A DNA stretch of 64,000 nt. It comes from Bacteroidota bacterium (GTDB taxonomy: Bacteria; Bacteroidota; Ignavibacteria; Kapaibacteriales; Kapaibacteriaceae). Shown here one piece after another: positions 52,959-61,320 of this stretch (position 1 is its first letter; the number at the start of each line of letters is the position of its first letter). The stretch spans positions 186,001-250,000 of the forward strand of contig JAFDZT010000001.1 in the NCBI GenBank assembly GCA_018266735.1, in the 5' to 3' direction. The notes under the pieces are model-generated. The model had not been told where the DNA came from. It searched no databases and saw only the letters and a list, made by a program, of their open reading frames with translations. A program made the position numbers and the translations under genes.

Positions 52959-53561
52959 ATGGTCAACCAACTCGTTCCGATGGTCGTTGAACAAACGAGT
53001 CGCGGTGAGCGCGCATACGACATCTATTCGCGCCTCCTCAAAGAACGCATCATCTTTATCGGCACACCTATCGACGACTATGTCGCGAGCCTGACGATCG
53101 CCCAGTTGTTGTTCCTGCAAAGTGAAGATCCAAACAAGGACATTCACGTGTACGTGAACTCACCCGGCGGCAGCGTGTCGGCCGGCATGGCCATCTACGA
53201 CACGATGCAGTTCGTCAAGCCCGACATTTCGACGATCTGCGTCGGCATGGCCGCATCCATGGCACAGGTGTTGCTATGTGCAGGTGCCAAGGGCAAGCGA
53301 TTTGCGCTTCCGCATTCGCGCATCATGATGCACCAGCCGTTGGGTGGAACACAAGGTCAGGCTTCTGACATCGAGATCTACACGCGCGAGATGATCCGTA
53401 CGCGGGACATGTTGTACGACATCATCAGCTTGCATTCGGGCAAGGATATCGAGACGATCAAGAAGGATGCCGATCGCGACAATTACATGTCGCCAACCGA
53501 GGCACTCAACTACGGTCTGATCGACAAGATCCTTGAAAAGCCGCCGGTCGACGCGAAGTAA
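52959..53561 (+). CDS. clpP: ATP-dependent Clp protease proteolytic subunit ClpP
   Basis: ClpP is the serine peptidase barrel that degrades substrates unfolded by ClpX. The 200-residue product has the catalytic Ser100 in GMAASMAQ, His125 in RIMMHQP and Asp174 in ADRDNYM. The ATG at 52959 is preceded by AAGG and gives the normal N-terminus with a short propeptide-like start ([12 protein letters not shown]). Upstream and downstream are tig and clpX on the same strand. Confidence 0.96.
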   Translation: MVNQLVPMVVEQTSRGERAYDIYSRLLKERIIFIGTPIDDYVASLTIAQLLFLQSEDPNKDIHVYVNSPGGSVSAGMAIYDTMQFVKPDISTICVGMAASMAQVLLCAGAKGKRFALPHSRIMMHQPLGGTQGQASDIEIYTREMIRTRDMLYDIISLHSGKDIETIKKDADRDNYMSPTEALNYGLIDKILEKPPVDAK

Positions 53562-53591
53562 ACAGGGGTTTGGCACGAAGGAGGGACGCTT

Positions 53592-54869
53592 ATGAATACG
53601 ACGGAACAAACGGGACATCCCGAAGAGCTGCATTGTTCGTTCTGCGGACGGAGCTCGCGCGAGGTCACCAGCTTGATCGCCGGAAAAGGTGTGTACATCT
53701 GCGACATTTGCGTTCAGAACTCCGTCGAGATCCTTCGCAAGAATCAACCGGCAGCGGCGCTTCGTACCGATATGAAGCAGCTGCCGAAGCCGTCTGAGAT
53801 CAAGAAGCAGTTGGACTCGTATGTGATCGGACAGGACAAGGCCAAAGAAGTGTTGTCGGTTGCCGTGTATAACCACTACAAGCGCATCCAGGCCGAAGAC
53901 ATGGTCAGTCCGTTCGACGATGTCGAGATCGAGAAGAGCAACATCCTGCTTCTTGGTCCAACCGGAACCGGAAAGACATTGCTCGCACAGACCCTTGCGC
54001 GCATCCTTGACGTCCCCTTCGCCATTGCCGATGCAACAACGCTCACCGAAGCGGGCTATGTGGGCGACGATGTGGAATCGATCATCGTGAACCTCTTGCA
54101 GAACGCCGACTACAATGTTGAGCGCGCCGAGCGAGGCATCATCTATGTGGACGAGATCGACAAGATCACGCGCAAGAGCGATTCGGCCAGCATCACACGT
54201 GATGTATCGGGCGAAGGCGTTCAACAAGGTCTCTTGAAGATCCTTGAAGGCACCGTTGCCGGCATTCCACCAAAGGGAGGCCGCAAGCATCCCGAACAAC
54301 CACTCATCTATGTGAACACGCGCAACATCCTGTTCATTTGCGGTGGTGCGTTCGACGGACTCGATAAGATCATCGCTCGCCGGAAGCGTACGTCCACGAT
54401 GGGATTCACAGCACCCGTCGAGGCGACCATTGAAGAGACATCGGCAATGCTCGTGCACGTTGAACCGGACGATCTGATGAAGTTCGGATTCATTCCTGAG
54501 TTCATCGGTCGACTCCCCGTGGTGACCGCACTCAATCCATTGAGTGACGAGGCGATGCTCGACATCCTCACCAGTCCCAAGAATGCACTCGTGAAGCAAT
54601 ATCAAAAGCTCTTGCTTCTCGAAGGCATTCAGTTGGAATTCGAACCGGGCGCCCTCCTCGGCATCGTGCAACGTGCCAAGGCACGTCGCACCGGAGCACG
54701 TGCTCTCCGTGGCGTGCTTGAAGAGTTGATGAATCCGATCATGTACAAGTTGCCCGATGAGCGGAACGTGCGTCGATGCATCATCACGGCCGAAACCGTC
54801 GATCTCGGAGCCGAGCCCCGCTATGAGTACGCCGATCCAAAGCGTGCACCTCGCAAGGCGCACTCTTGA
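53592..54869 (+). CDS. clpX: ATP-dependent Clp protease ATP-binding subunit ClpX
   Basis: ClpX is the AAA+ unfoldase that feeds ClpP. The 425-residue protein has the N-terminal zinc-binding domain with Cys15, Cys18, Cys37 and Cys40 (CSFC/CDIC), Walker A GPTGTGKT at 122-129, and Walker [11 protein letters not shown]. It ends in the helical C-domain. The start has a strong AGGAGG about eight bases upstream. It lies 30 bp after clpP. The gene converges with the TonB-type gene, seven bases apart. Confidence 0.96.
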   Translation: MNTTEQTGHPEELHCSFCGRSSREVTSLIAGKGVYICDICVQNSVEILRKNQPAAALRTDMKQLPKPSEIKKQLDSYVIGQDKAKEVLSVAVYNHYKRIQAEDMVSPFDDVEIEKSNILLLGPTGTGKTLLAQTLARILDVPFAIADATTLTEAGYVGDDVESIIVNLLQNADYNVERAERGIIYVDEIDKITRKSDSASITRDVSGEGVQQGLLKILEGTVAGIPPKGGRKHPEQPLIYVNTRNILFICGGAFDGLDKIIARRKRTSTMGFTAPVEATIEETSAMLVHVEPDDLMKFGFIPEFIGRLPVVTALNPLSDEAMLDILTSPKNALVKQYQKLLLLEGIQLEFEPGALLGIVQRAKARRTGARALRGVLEELMNPIMYKLPDERNVRRCIITAETVDLGAEPRYEYADPKRAPRKAHS

Positions 54870-54876
54870 CACGCGA

Positions 54877-55584
54877 CTAGTGTAGCGTGAACTTCACCGG
54901 GATGTAGATCCAGCACGCAACGGCGTGATCGTTCTGCCGCGCCGGCGTAAATCGCAATCGTTGAATTCCATACAACGCATCGGCGTTGAAGAGCATGTTG
55001 TCGCTTTCGACCACACTGCATTGCTCTGCTGTGCCCGCTGCTGTCACCAGTGCTTTCACGACAACCGTTCCTTCGAGACCCAATCGGCGTGCTTGCTCCG
55101 GATACCGAATGAGTCGATATAGATCGGCGACCTCGTATTGCGGCTCGCGCTCAACGGGCGTGAACTCTTCATCGACGATCTCCTGCGGTTGCTCGATCGG
55201 GCGTTCGGATGGCGCTACAACATCCGTTCCGTGCGATGTGATCCCGATCTGTCCGTCCGTACCCTTCCCGTCCACCGTTCCTACCTGCTCCACCGGAGCG
55301 ATCGTCTCGGTGAACACCATGCGTGTGGCTTGCGTGATATCGGTCGTGCTTTGCGCCATGCCACCTTTCTGCCCTCCCTGCATTGCCGACGCGGCATAGG
55401 CCTTCGCAAGATCGAAGTTCGACTGCACGGCGGCGATCACGAACGGTCGCACCCGCACGATGGTCCGCTCGAACGCAATGGCAAGCAGGATCACGAGGGC
55501 GGCAAGGCCCAAGGCCGTGATCAGTCCTATGGTGGTTGGACGCTGATCGGCGGAGAGACGAGAGACCGATACGGTTGCAGACAT
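54877..55584 (-). CDS. TonB-like energy-transducing protein
   Basis: The 235-residue protein has a cytoplasmic N-terminus, one TM helix (about 19-41, TIGLITALGLAALVILLAI), a low-complexity periplasmic linker and a TonB C-terminal domain with IRYPEQARRLGLEGTVVVKALV and LRFTPARQNDHAVACWIYIPVKF. TonB proteins couple the proton motive force to outer-membrane receptors. The linker lacks long Pro-Lys repeats, so it is a short-reach version. The ATG at 55584 has GAGG upstream. No ExbB/ExbD is nearby. Confidence 0.88.
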   Translation of the reverse strand: MSATVSVSRLSADQRPTTIGLITALGLAALVILLAIAFERTIVRVRPFVIAAVQSNFDLAKAYAASAMQGGQKGGMAQSTTDITQATRMVFTETIAPVEQVGTVDGKGTDGQIGITSHGTDVVAPSERPIEQPQEIVDEEFTPVEREPQYEVADLYRLIRYPEQARRLGLEGTVVVKALVTAAGTAEQCSVVESDNMLFNADALYGIQRLRFTPARQNDHAVACWIYIPVKFTLH

Positions 55585-55657
55585 GGTATCCTCCGGGGTT
55601 CTTCCCAAGAGGACACACGCCGTGATCGCATAGTTACATCTATCCGCGCTGTCAGGC

Positions 55658-58600
55658 TTACTTCGCCCTGTTCTGTTGAGGACTCAAAAGGAACGGTGCT
55701 GAGTCGTGACCTAGTGTTGTGGTCTGCAGTCGAAGAAGGAGCAAGCTGCTACTTTCGGTGTCAAGGGAAATGGGGAACTGGTGTATGCCGGACGAAACAG
55801 GTGTTGCATCAACAACTTGTAGACGACGTCCATCGACCGTGAATGCATCGACCGACATGCTTGTCGCTTCCGGTATCACAACGCCGACGTGATCGTTATC
55901 GATCTGCCAGATCCTTGGGCGTGTTGATTGTTGCACTTGACGAGCATCGAAGGCACAGTACAGCGACAGCAGAAGACCGTCGTTGTTCTGTACACGAACG
56001 AATGGTGTACCAAGTGAATCCACGCGTAGGAGAAGAGGTGTTCGAATGGATGGACCGAACAACACATCGGCTTCCAGCGAGCAGAACAAGGTCGTATCGC
56101 GATACGGTCCACGTGCCGTGACATCAACGCTTGAAGCGGTCGCTGCTGCCTGTGTGGTTCCCGGTTGCAGCATGGCACCATCGTTCACGGTGTTGGTCAT
56201 GCGCAACTGCGACGCATCATGCGAGATGGTAACACGGATGGAGCCGTTTGTGGCGTTCAAGATCTTCGTCACGTCCGTCGTTGTGAGCGTGGTCGGTTGC
56301 GTAGGTCGGATGTGAACAGGGATCGACCTCCGCTCACCCACCATGGCCTGCATGGTGTCGAGCGAGACATCGACACAGAGTAGCGTCGTTGTGGTGACAT
56401 TGATGGTCGTGTCGTTGCTTGCGAACCATACTCCGTCGTGAATGAACGAGATCACCGCTGACTCGGGACCGATGACCTGTGGAGTGATCCGGATCGGTAT
56501 CCGTGCCACAGCGCCGCTGTCAACGCGTAGTGGTGCTTGCGAAGCGAGTGAAACGAGCCCATTGGAGCTTGCGATCGACGTGATGTTCAACGTGGTGTTC
56601 CCAAGATTGCGGATCACCATGGTCGTATCGGCAACCCCGCCAATACATTGCTCACCCGCATCGACCGTGGCCGTCACAATGTCCATCACGGCCTGTATCC
56701 CGCGCGCCCACAGTTCCGGCTGCGTTGTGATGCTGCAGGTTGGGGAAGAGACGATCTGCAATGCCGCACGGCGCTGTTCAATGTCGATTGGTGTGGCTGT
56801 GATCTGTACATCGATCCCCTGCGTCGGAGCGAGCATTGTTGGGAGTGCAACGAGTGGTGTTGCCATGAACTCGGCAGCATGGAGTCCAACGATGCGTACT
56901 GCTCGCACGTCGATCGGCAACGTACCCGAGTTCGTGAGGCGGAGCGTCGTGGTGGCGGACGCACCAACACGGACATCTCCTGCGTCGACGATCGGGACCG
57001 CATCAAGCGTTCGTGTCCCGACCACCATATGCATTGCACGTACGCTATCGCCGGCTACCGACGAACGGATCGTCAACGCGCCGATGACGTCGCCGTTCGT
57101 GGCACTGACGGCCCGCACTTGAACGCTCACTCTGCTTTTGGCTGGGATCACGAATGGACCCGGTGGTGACACCGTGAACTCGTTTCGGTCCGACGTGATC
57201 GTGTCGATCTGTACCGGACAGGCCGAGGGGTTGTCGATCGTCAGCGCCCTACTCGCAAGTGTGGATGGGCATGTGGTATCGAACTCGATGACTCCAACCG
57301 TTGGCTGAAATGCGGGCACGTTCGCTGTTGCTCGAACAACAAGCGTATCGACCGTTGGTGCGGCAATGCTCGTGACGATCACATACGCTGTGAACACTCC
57401 CGGCGTGGCAGAGGTGAATCGGATCGTGACCGGTGTACGAGAGGCGCGAGCGATGGTGATCGGTGATGTACGCGAAGGATCGATCGAGAACTTCGCAGCA
57501 TCAGGTCCGCGAACGGTTATACCGTCGACGGTGAGTGCACACCCGCCTACATTTTGAATGTTCCAGGGGCCGGCCAGTGTGTCGTTGACGCACACCGTGC
57601 CAAGATCGAGAGTGTCGGTCGTGGATGCAAAGTAGAACTCTGCATGCTTTCCGGTTCCCGTGACGGTCACCGTATCGGCCACCTCAACGGTTCGTACACC
57701 TTGGCCCGTAACATTCTCACTGTCGCGTACAGCAACGCGTATCGTCGCAACGTCGGTGCCCTGTGCAACAGGTGCATATCGTACACGCACGATCGCTCTT
57801 CCATTCGCCGGGACGATCGTTGGCCACGGTGTGACGATCGAGAACACACCGGGAGGTCCGCTCACAACGCGAACATCAACGATAGGCAAGCATCGAACGC
57901 CGTCGAGTTCAACGGGCACATCAATAGTATCAGCCGTTCCCGGGCACACCGGTGGCGTGGCAACAGGATCGAGGTGGATGGATCCGAGCAGGCCGGGAAC
58001 TTCAACGCACAGTTCTGCACGCACAAGGGTGTCGGCAACATTTGCAAGAACAGCAATTGGGATCTGGCGTGTTGCACCGATCAAGATCGGATCGATGGCC
58101 ACTCCAATGACCACGACACCCGTCTCACCAACGGCAAGTGTTGATGGGATCACCGTACTCGACAGCGATACAGCGCGAACGCCAACCGGCAGACCGGTCA
58201 TCACAACGCGCAGATTCGACGTCGACGTCTTCCCCGTGTTCGTGATCAGATAGATGCTCTGCACGGTGTCGGGTGCATACGGGCTATACATCGGATCTCC
58301 ACAGGGAATCTCTTCCACGGTCTCAAGCGACGTGCAGGAGCCGCCACCGGCAATGGCAATGTCTCCACCACCACCGCCACCGCCACCACCGCCGCCGCCA
58401 CCATAGGCAACGGTGAGCGAGTCGACGAGACCCAACTCGGTTGCAGAACGTAACTCACGTGCACCGGGTGCTAGAAGCTGTTGATCCCAAAGCAAGAGAA
58501 TGGCACTGTCGGTGTAGGAGAGATTCGTGGCAACGCGTTCCTTCCACGCAACGCGATAGAGTCCGGCAACGTTCTGTGCCGTGAAGTCTGTCCAGTTGCC

Positions 58601-59329
58601 GAAAAGGACCCTGCTTGGTTCGATCACACCGTCACCGCGGAGATTTCCGCGAGCAGCCAATCCCGGCGCGATCGGTGTTCCTTCAAGTGCGAGCCAGAAC
58701 TCAGGAATGCCTTGTGCCACTCCTTTGTCGAACATCTGCTCTGTGGCACTGAATCCAAAGGCCGTTGCGATCGGTGCCTGATCGTTCTGTCCGATCTTCG
58801 TGTCGATCAACTGCAAGACCCCTACTTGCCTTGGAACACGTCCACGATTCTGGATCGTCGTGCTCATACGAATGAATGCGCCACTGGGCTTCTTCACCGG
58901 CTCCATGGTGAACACTGCAATGATCGTATCGCGTGTGCCCGGCATCACGGCCTCGAGCGTGGCGTTGATGCGCGGTCTCCCTGCCACCGTGTCCCGAAAC
59001 AGGTTGAGTACCTTCAGTGGATTCGGTGGAGGTGCAGATTGCGTGGTGGTGTCCATTTCAAATGGCAACTGAAACACCACATCGTCGATCTTGATGTGAA
59101 CATGACTGGTGTAGTTCACCGGTCGATTGCCCGTTCCGTCTTCCTGATAGATCAGTGTCTTCGACGGACCCAGATACTTCGTTGAGATCGCAAAATGTCC
59201 ATTCCCCAACAACGTGGCAGAGAGCTTGTAGGGCGGCAAGGCATCAAGGATGGACAGCGATGTCTGCGCCGCACAAGGCTGTAGCATCACAACGGCGAAT
59301 GCGAAGATGAGTGTGAAGGTCTTCATCAT
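55658..59329 (-). CDS. Giant surface protein with Ig-like repeats and a 13-glycine tract
   Basis: The 1223-residue product has a signal peptide (about 1-21). A N-terminal domain (about 25-305) is followed by a run of 13 Gly (310-322) and then repeated beta-sandwich modules with choice-of-anchor patterns (for example TVCVNDTLAGPWNIQNVGGCALTV, NSGTLPIDVRAVRI, NLGNTTLNITSI). Cys residues recur in pairs between modules. The C-terminus (VDAFTVDGRRLQVV, IHQFPISL) may be a degenerate T9SS sorting domain. Its ATG overlaps the stop of the double-OmpA gene by four bases (59326-59329). The function is likely structural or adhesive, but unknown. Confidence 0.8.
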   Translation of the reverse strand: MMKTFTLIFAFAVVMLQPCAAQTSLSILDALPPYKLSATLLGNGHFAISTKYLGPSKTLIYQEDGTGNRPVNYTSHVHIKIDDVVFQLPFEMDTTTQSAPPPNPLKVLNLFRDTVAGRPRINATLEAVMPGTRDTIIAVFTMEPVKKPSGAFIRMSTTIQNRGRVPRQVGVLQLIDTKIGQNDQAPIATAFGFSATEQMFDKGVAQGIPEFWLALEGTPIAPGLAARGNLRGDGVIEPSRVLFGNWTDFTAQNVAGLYRVAWKERVATNLSYTDSAILLLWDQQLLAPGARELRSATELGLVDSLTVAYGGGGGGGGGGGGGDIAIAGGGSCTSLETVEEIPCGDPMYSPYAPDTVQSIYLITNTGKTSTSNLRVVMTGLPVGVRAVSLSSTVIPSTLAVGETGVVVIGVAIDPILIGATRQIPIAVLANVADTLVRAELCVEVPGLLGSIHLDPVATPPVCPGTADTIDVPVELDGVRCLPIVDVRVVSGPPGVFSIVTPWPTIVPANGRAIVRVRYAPVAQGTDVATIRVAVRDSENVTGQGVRTVEVADTVTVTGTGKHAEFYFASTTDTLDLGTVCVNDTLAGPWNIQNVGGCALTVDGITVRGPDAAKFSIDPSRTSPITIARASRTPVTIRFTSATPGVFTAYVIVTSIAAPTVDTLVVRATANVPAFQPTVGVIEFDTTCPSTLASRALTIDNPSACPVQIDTITSDRNEFTVSPPGPFVIPAKSRVSVQVRAVSATNGDVIGALTIRSSVAGDSVRAMHMVVGTRTLDAVPIVDAGDVRVGASATTTLRLTNSGTLPIDVRAVRIVGLHAAEFMATPLVALPTMLAPTQGIDVQITATPIDIEQRRAALQIVSSPTCSITTQPELWARGIQAVMDIVTATVDAGEQCIGGVADTTMVIRNLGNTTLNITSIASSNGLVSLASQAPLRVDSGAVARIPIRITPQVIGPESAVISFIHDGVWFASNDTTINVTTTTLLCVDVSLDTMQAMVGERRSIPVHIRPTQPTTLTTTDVTKILNATNGSIRVTISHDASQLRMTNTVNDGAMLQPGTTQAAATASSVDVTARGPYRDTTLFCSLEADVLFGPSIRTPLLLRVDSLGTPFVRVQNNDGLLLSLYCAFDARQVQQSTRPRIWQIDNDHVGVVIPEATSMSVDAFTVDGRRLQVVDATPVSSGIHQFPISLDTESSSLLLLRLQTTTLGHDSAPFLLSPQQNRAK
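58364..58402 (-). repeat. Trinucleotide tract encoding 13 consecutive glycines
   Basis: On the minus strand GGN codons run without break from 58402 to 58364, giving residues 310-322 of the Ig-like protein. The third bases vary (GGT, GGC, GGA), so the tract is not a pure slippage run, which argues for selection on the protein. Confidence 0.9.
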
Positions 59330-61320
59330 TCCACCGGTGTCGCTACTTCGAGAAGAACGGTTCTGTTATAGCATCGACCTTCAGGCAGGTCATTGTCATG
59401 GATGAGGGTAGGTCCGGCACCGAAGGCGCTCGACTGTGCGGGTACGATGCGTTCCTGGATCGAAGTCAGGACCGATTCAGCACGACGTTGCGAGAGCGAC
59501 GTGTTATAGGATTCCGATCCGATGCGATCTGTGAGTCCGGTGACCCGCAGTGATGAGTTCGTGCGAATTCTGCTGCGGACAAGGTCGAGCATCGATCTCT
59601 GACGGTCATTCACGCTCGGCGAATCGAAATCAAAGAAGATCAAGCCAAAGCGCTCGATCATCGAATCCTTCACCACCTCACCATTGTAGCGGGTTGAGCG
59701 CACGATACGATGGACCGGTACAGAACCTCCACCGCGCACTTGTGCGCCTTCGGGTGTTGATGCCGTGAGTTCAAAGCGAAGTGATGCATCATTTGCCGCT
59801 CCAAGTGTACGCACGACGTCGTTGATGGCAGGAGCCCAGGCAATGCGAGCAGCTGGTGCACCTGTGCCGTTCGATGCGAACAGTGTTGCAGAGGTGTTGT
59901 CGCGCACGTGTGCTGACCAAGCTGCGATGCGCTCGGGATGTGCGATCGATGGCCTCAGATCGACGGTTGCAGGTTCGAGCTGACGTTGCACGGAGCGCTG
60001 CCTGACGGGAGCGAGAATATCGTCGTGCGTTGCCACTACCTCAACACGCCTGTTCTCCGCTCTTCCGTCGGCAACATTCACATTTGAAGCCACCGACGGT
60101 AGCACTCGCGATGTAACCGTGATACGATCTGCAGCAATGTTCCACGTTGTCGTGAGATAGCTCTTGACGGCGAGAGCGCGTCGCTCGGACAACGTCGTGT
60201 CAAGCTCCTTGTCATTTGGTTCACGGCATCCCGTGAGTGTGATCTTCGCATTGGCATTCCGGGTCATTCGTGCACCCACGATGTTGAGGATGTTGTAGTA
60301 GATCCCAATGGTGGAATCGCCATCAACATCGTCCACGTACATGGAAGGGTCTGAACTACGTGCTGCACGATACCGAGACGGGATCGCAGCGGACTGAACA
60401 TCGAAGAAGATGTATGGAAGCAGCGGCACAATGTCGAGAGAGCGGGTCTCTTGTACCACAACCTCACCATATGGTTTGATCGTCCCGTCGGTGGCCACAC
60501 TCTCAAGATCCACAGACAATGCCGGTTCCGGTAGCATTACGGGTGCGGGCGCCGCGGCTGGCGGCGGAGCGGCCACCGTCGATGGCGTCGACTCCGGAGC
60601 ATCAAACGAGTAAAGTACGCTTGCTCCCACGCGAACGTCATGTACTCTCCATGCATTGCCATCGACCACCGTCGTAAAGGCATGGGTATATCCGATCTCG
60701 GGTTGTACTGTCAGTCGCGTTGAGACGGGAACAACGGCTCCCACCACAGCCGTCGCAGCGAATCGAAACGTAGTTGCGTTCGAGAAGGTGCTCGACTGGA
60801 TCACGCGCGATGTTCCACCGGTACGGAACTCCAGCGATGATGGCGACAGGATGGTCTCCTGCTGCTCGAATCCCGCTCGCGTGTTGAGTCCGATCTGTGG
60901 ACCAAGACCAACATAGAGGAGCGGAGTGATCGCATAGGTCGCTAGAAGATCAAGGTCGATATAGTCGAGTTGCGTTTGAAGTTCGTACTCCGTTGTCATT
61001 TTCACCAGCGACCCATCGCTCATGGCCGTATACGGTTGCACGTCGTTGGGTGCTGTGAACGTTCCGTCTGCTTTATGGTAGAAGAGTCGTGCAGACGCAC
61101 CCCACGGACCGGAGATGTTCGCTTGGACGATGTTCCCCGCCATCCATCCGATTGAGTTGGCGTCCTGAAAGGTGCCACATTCGATAAGGCCATCTGTGGT
61201 GGTGATGGTCCCATGATGCATGTTCAGTGCACCTGCCCCAAAGATCCCGAACTGCCAATGCGAAAGCTGCGCGGCGCAAGGCATGGTCATGAGAACACAC
61301 AAAAGCAAGGATCGTATCAT
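59326..61320 (-). CDS. Outer-membrane protein with two OmpA-like domains
   Basis: The 664-residue protein has a signal peptide (about 1-17). An N-terminal beta-barrel (about 20-240) resembles OmpA/porin-like barrels and is followed by a Pro/Ala-rich linker. A first OmpA-like domain (about 300-440) has YIFFDVQSAAI and SERRALAVKSYL. A middle beta domain follows, and then a second OmpA-like domain (about 560-664) with IFFDFDSPSV, SQRRAESVL and YNRTVLLE. Two peptidoglycan-binding domains in one protein is unusual. The stop overlaps the next ATG and its ATG overlaps the upstream stop (both ATGA), so three surface genes are translationally coupled. Confidence 0.85.
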   Translation of the reverse strand: MIRSLLLCVLMTMPCAAQLSHWQFGIFGAGALNMHHGTITTTDGLIECGTFQDANSIGWMAGNIVQANISGPWGASARLFYHKADGTFTAPNDVQPYTAMSDGSLVKMTTEYELQTQLDYIDLDLLATYAITPLLYVGLGPQIGLNTRAGFEQQETILSPSSLEFRTGGTSRVIQSSTFSNATTFRFAATAVVGAVVPVSTRLTVQPEIGYTHAFTTVVDGNAWRVHDVRVGASVLYSFDAPESTPSTVAAPPPAAAPAPVMLPEPALSVDLESVATDGTIKPYGEVVVQETRSLDIVPLLPYIFFDVQSAAIPSRYRAARSSDPSMYVDDVDGDSTIGIYYNILNIVGARMTRNANAKITLTGCREPNDKELDTTLSERRALAVKSYLTTTWNIAADRITVTSRVLPSVASNVNVADGRAENRRVEVVATHDDILAPVRQRSVQRQLEPATVDLRPSIAHPERIAAWSAHVRDNTSATLFASNGTGAPAARIAWAPAINDVVRTLGAANDASLRFELTASTPEGAQVRGGGSVPVHRIVRSTRYNGEVVKDSMIERFGLIFFDFDSPSVNDRQRSMLDLVRSRIRTNSSLRVTGLTDRIGSESYNTSLSQRRAESVLTSIQERIVPAQSSAFGAGPTLIHDNDLPEGRCYNRTVLLEVATPVE

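Noticed and set aside
53274..54872. Long open frame of about 532 codons antisense to clpP/clpX
   Set aside because: It runs opposite to two certain genes, has no recognisable domain, and its composition follows that of the sense codons. It is a shadow frame.
54871..54890. CACGC/GCGTG inverted repeat as a terminator between clpX and the TonB-type gene
   Set aside because: The stem is only five base pairs, lies partly in coding sequence, and has no T tract.
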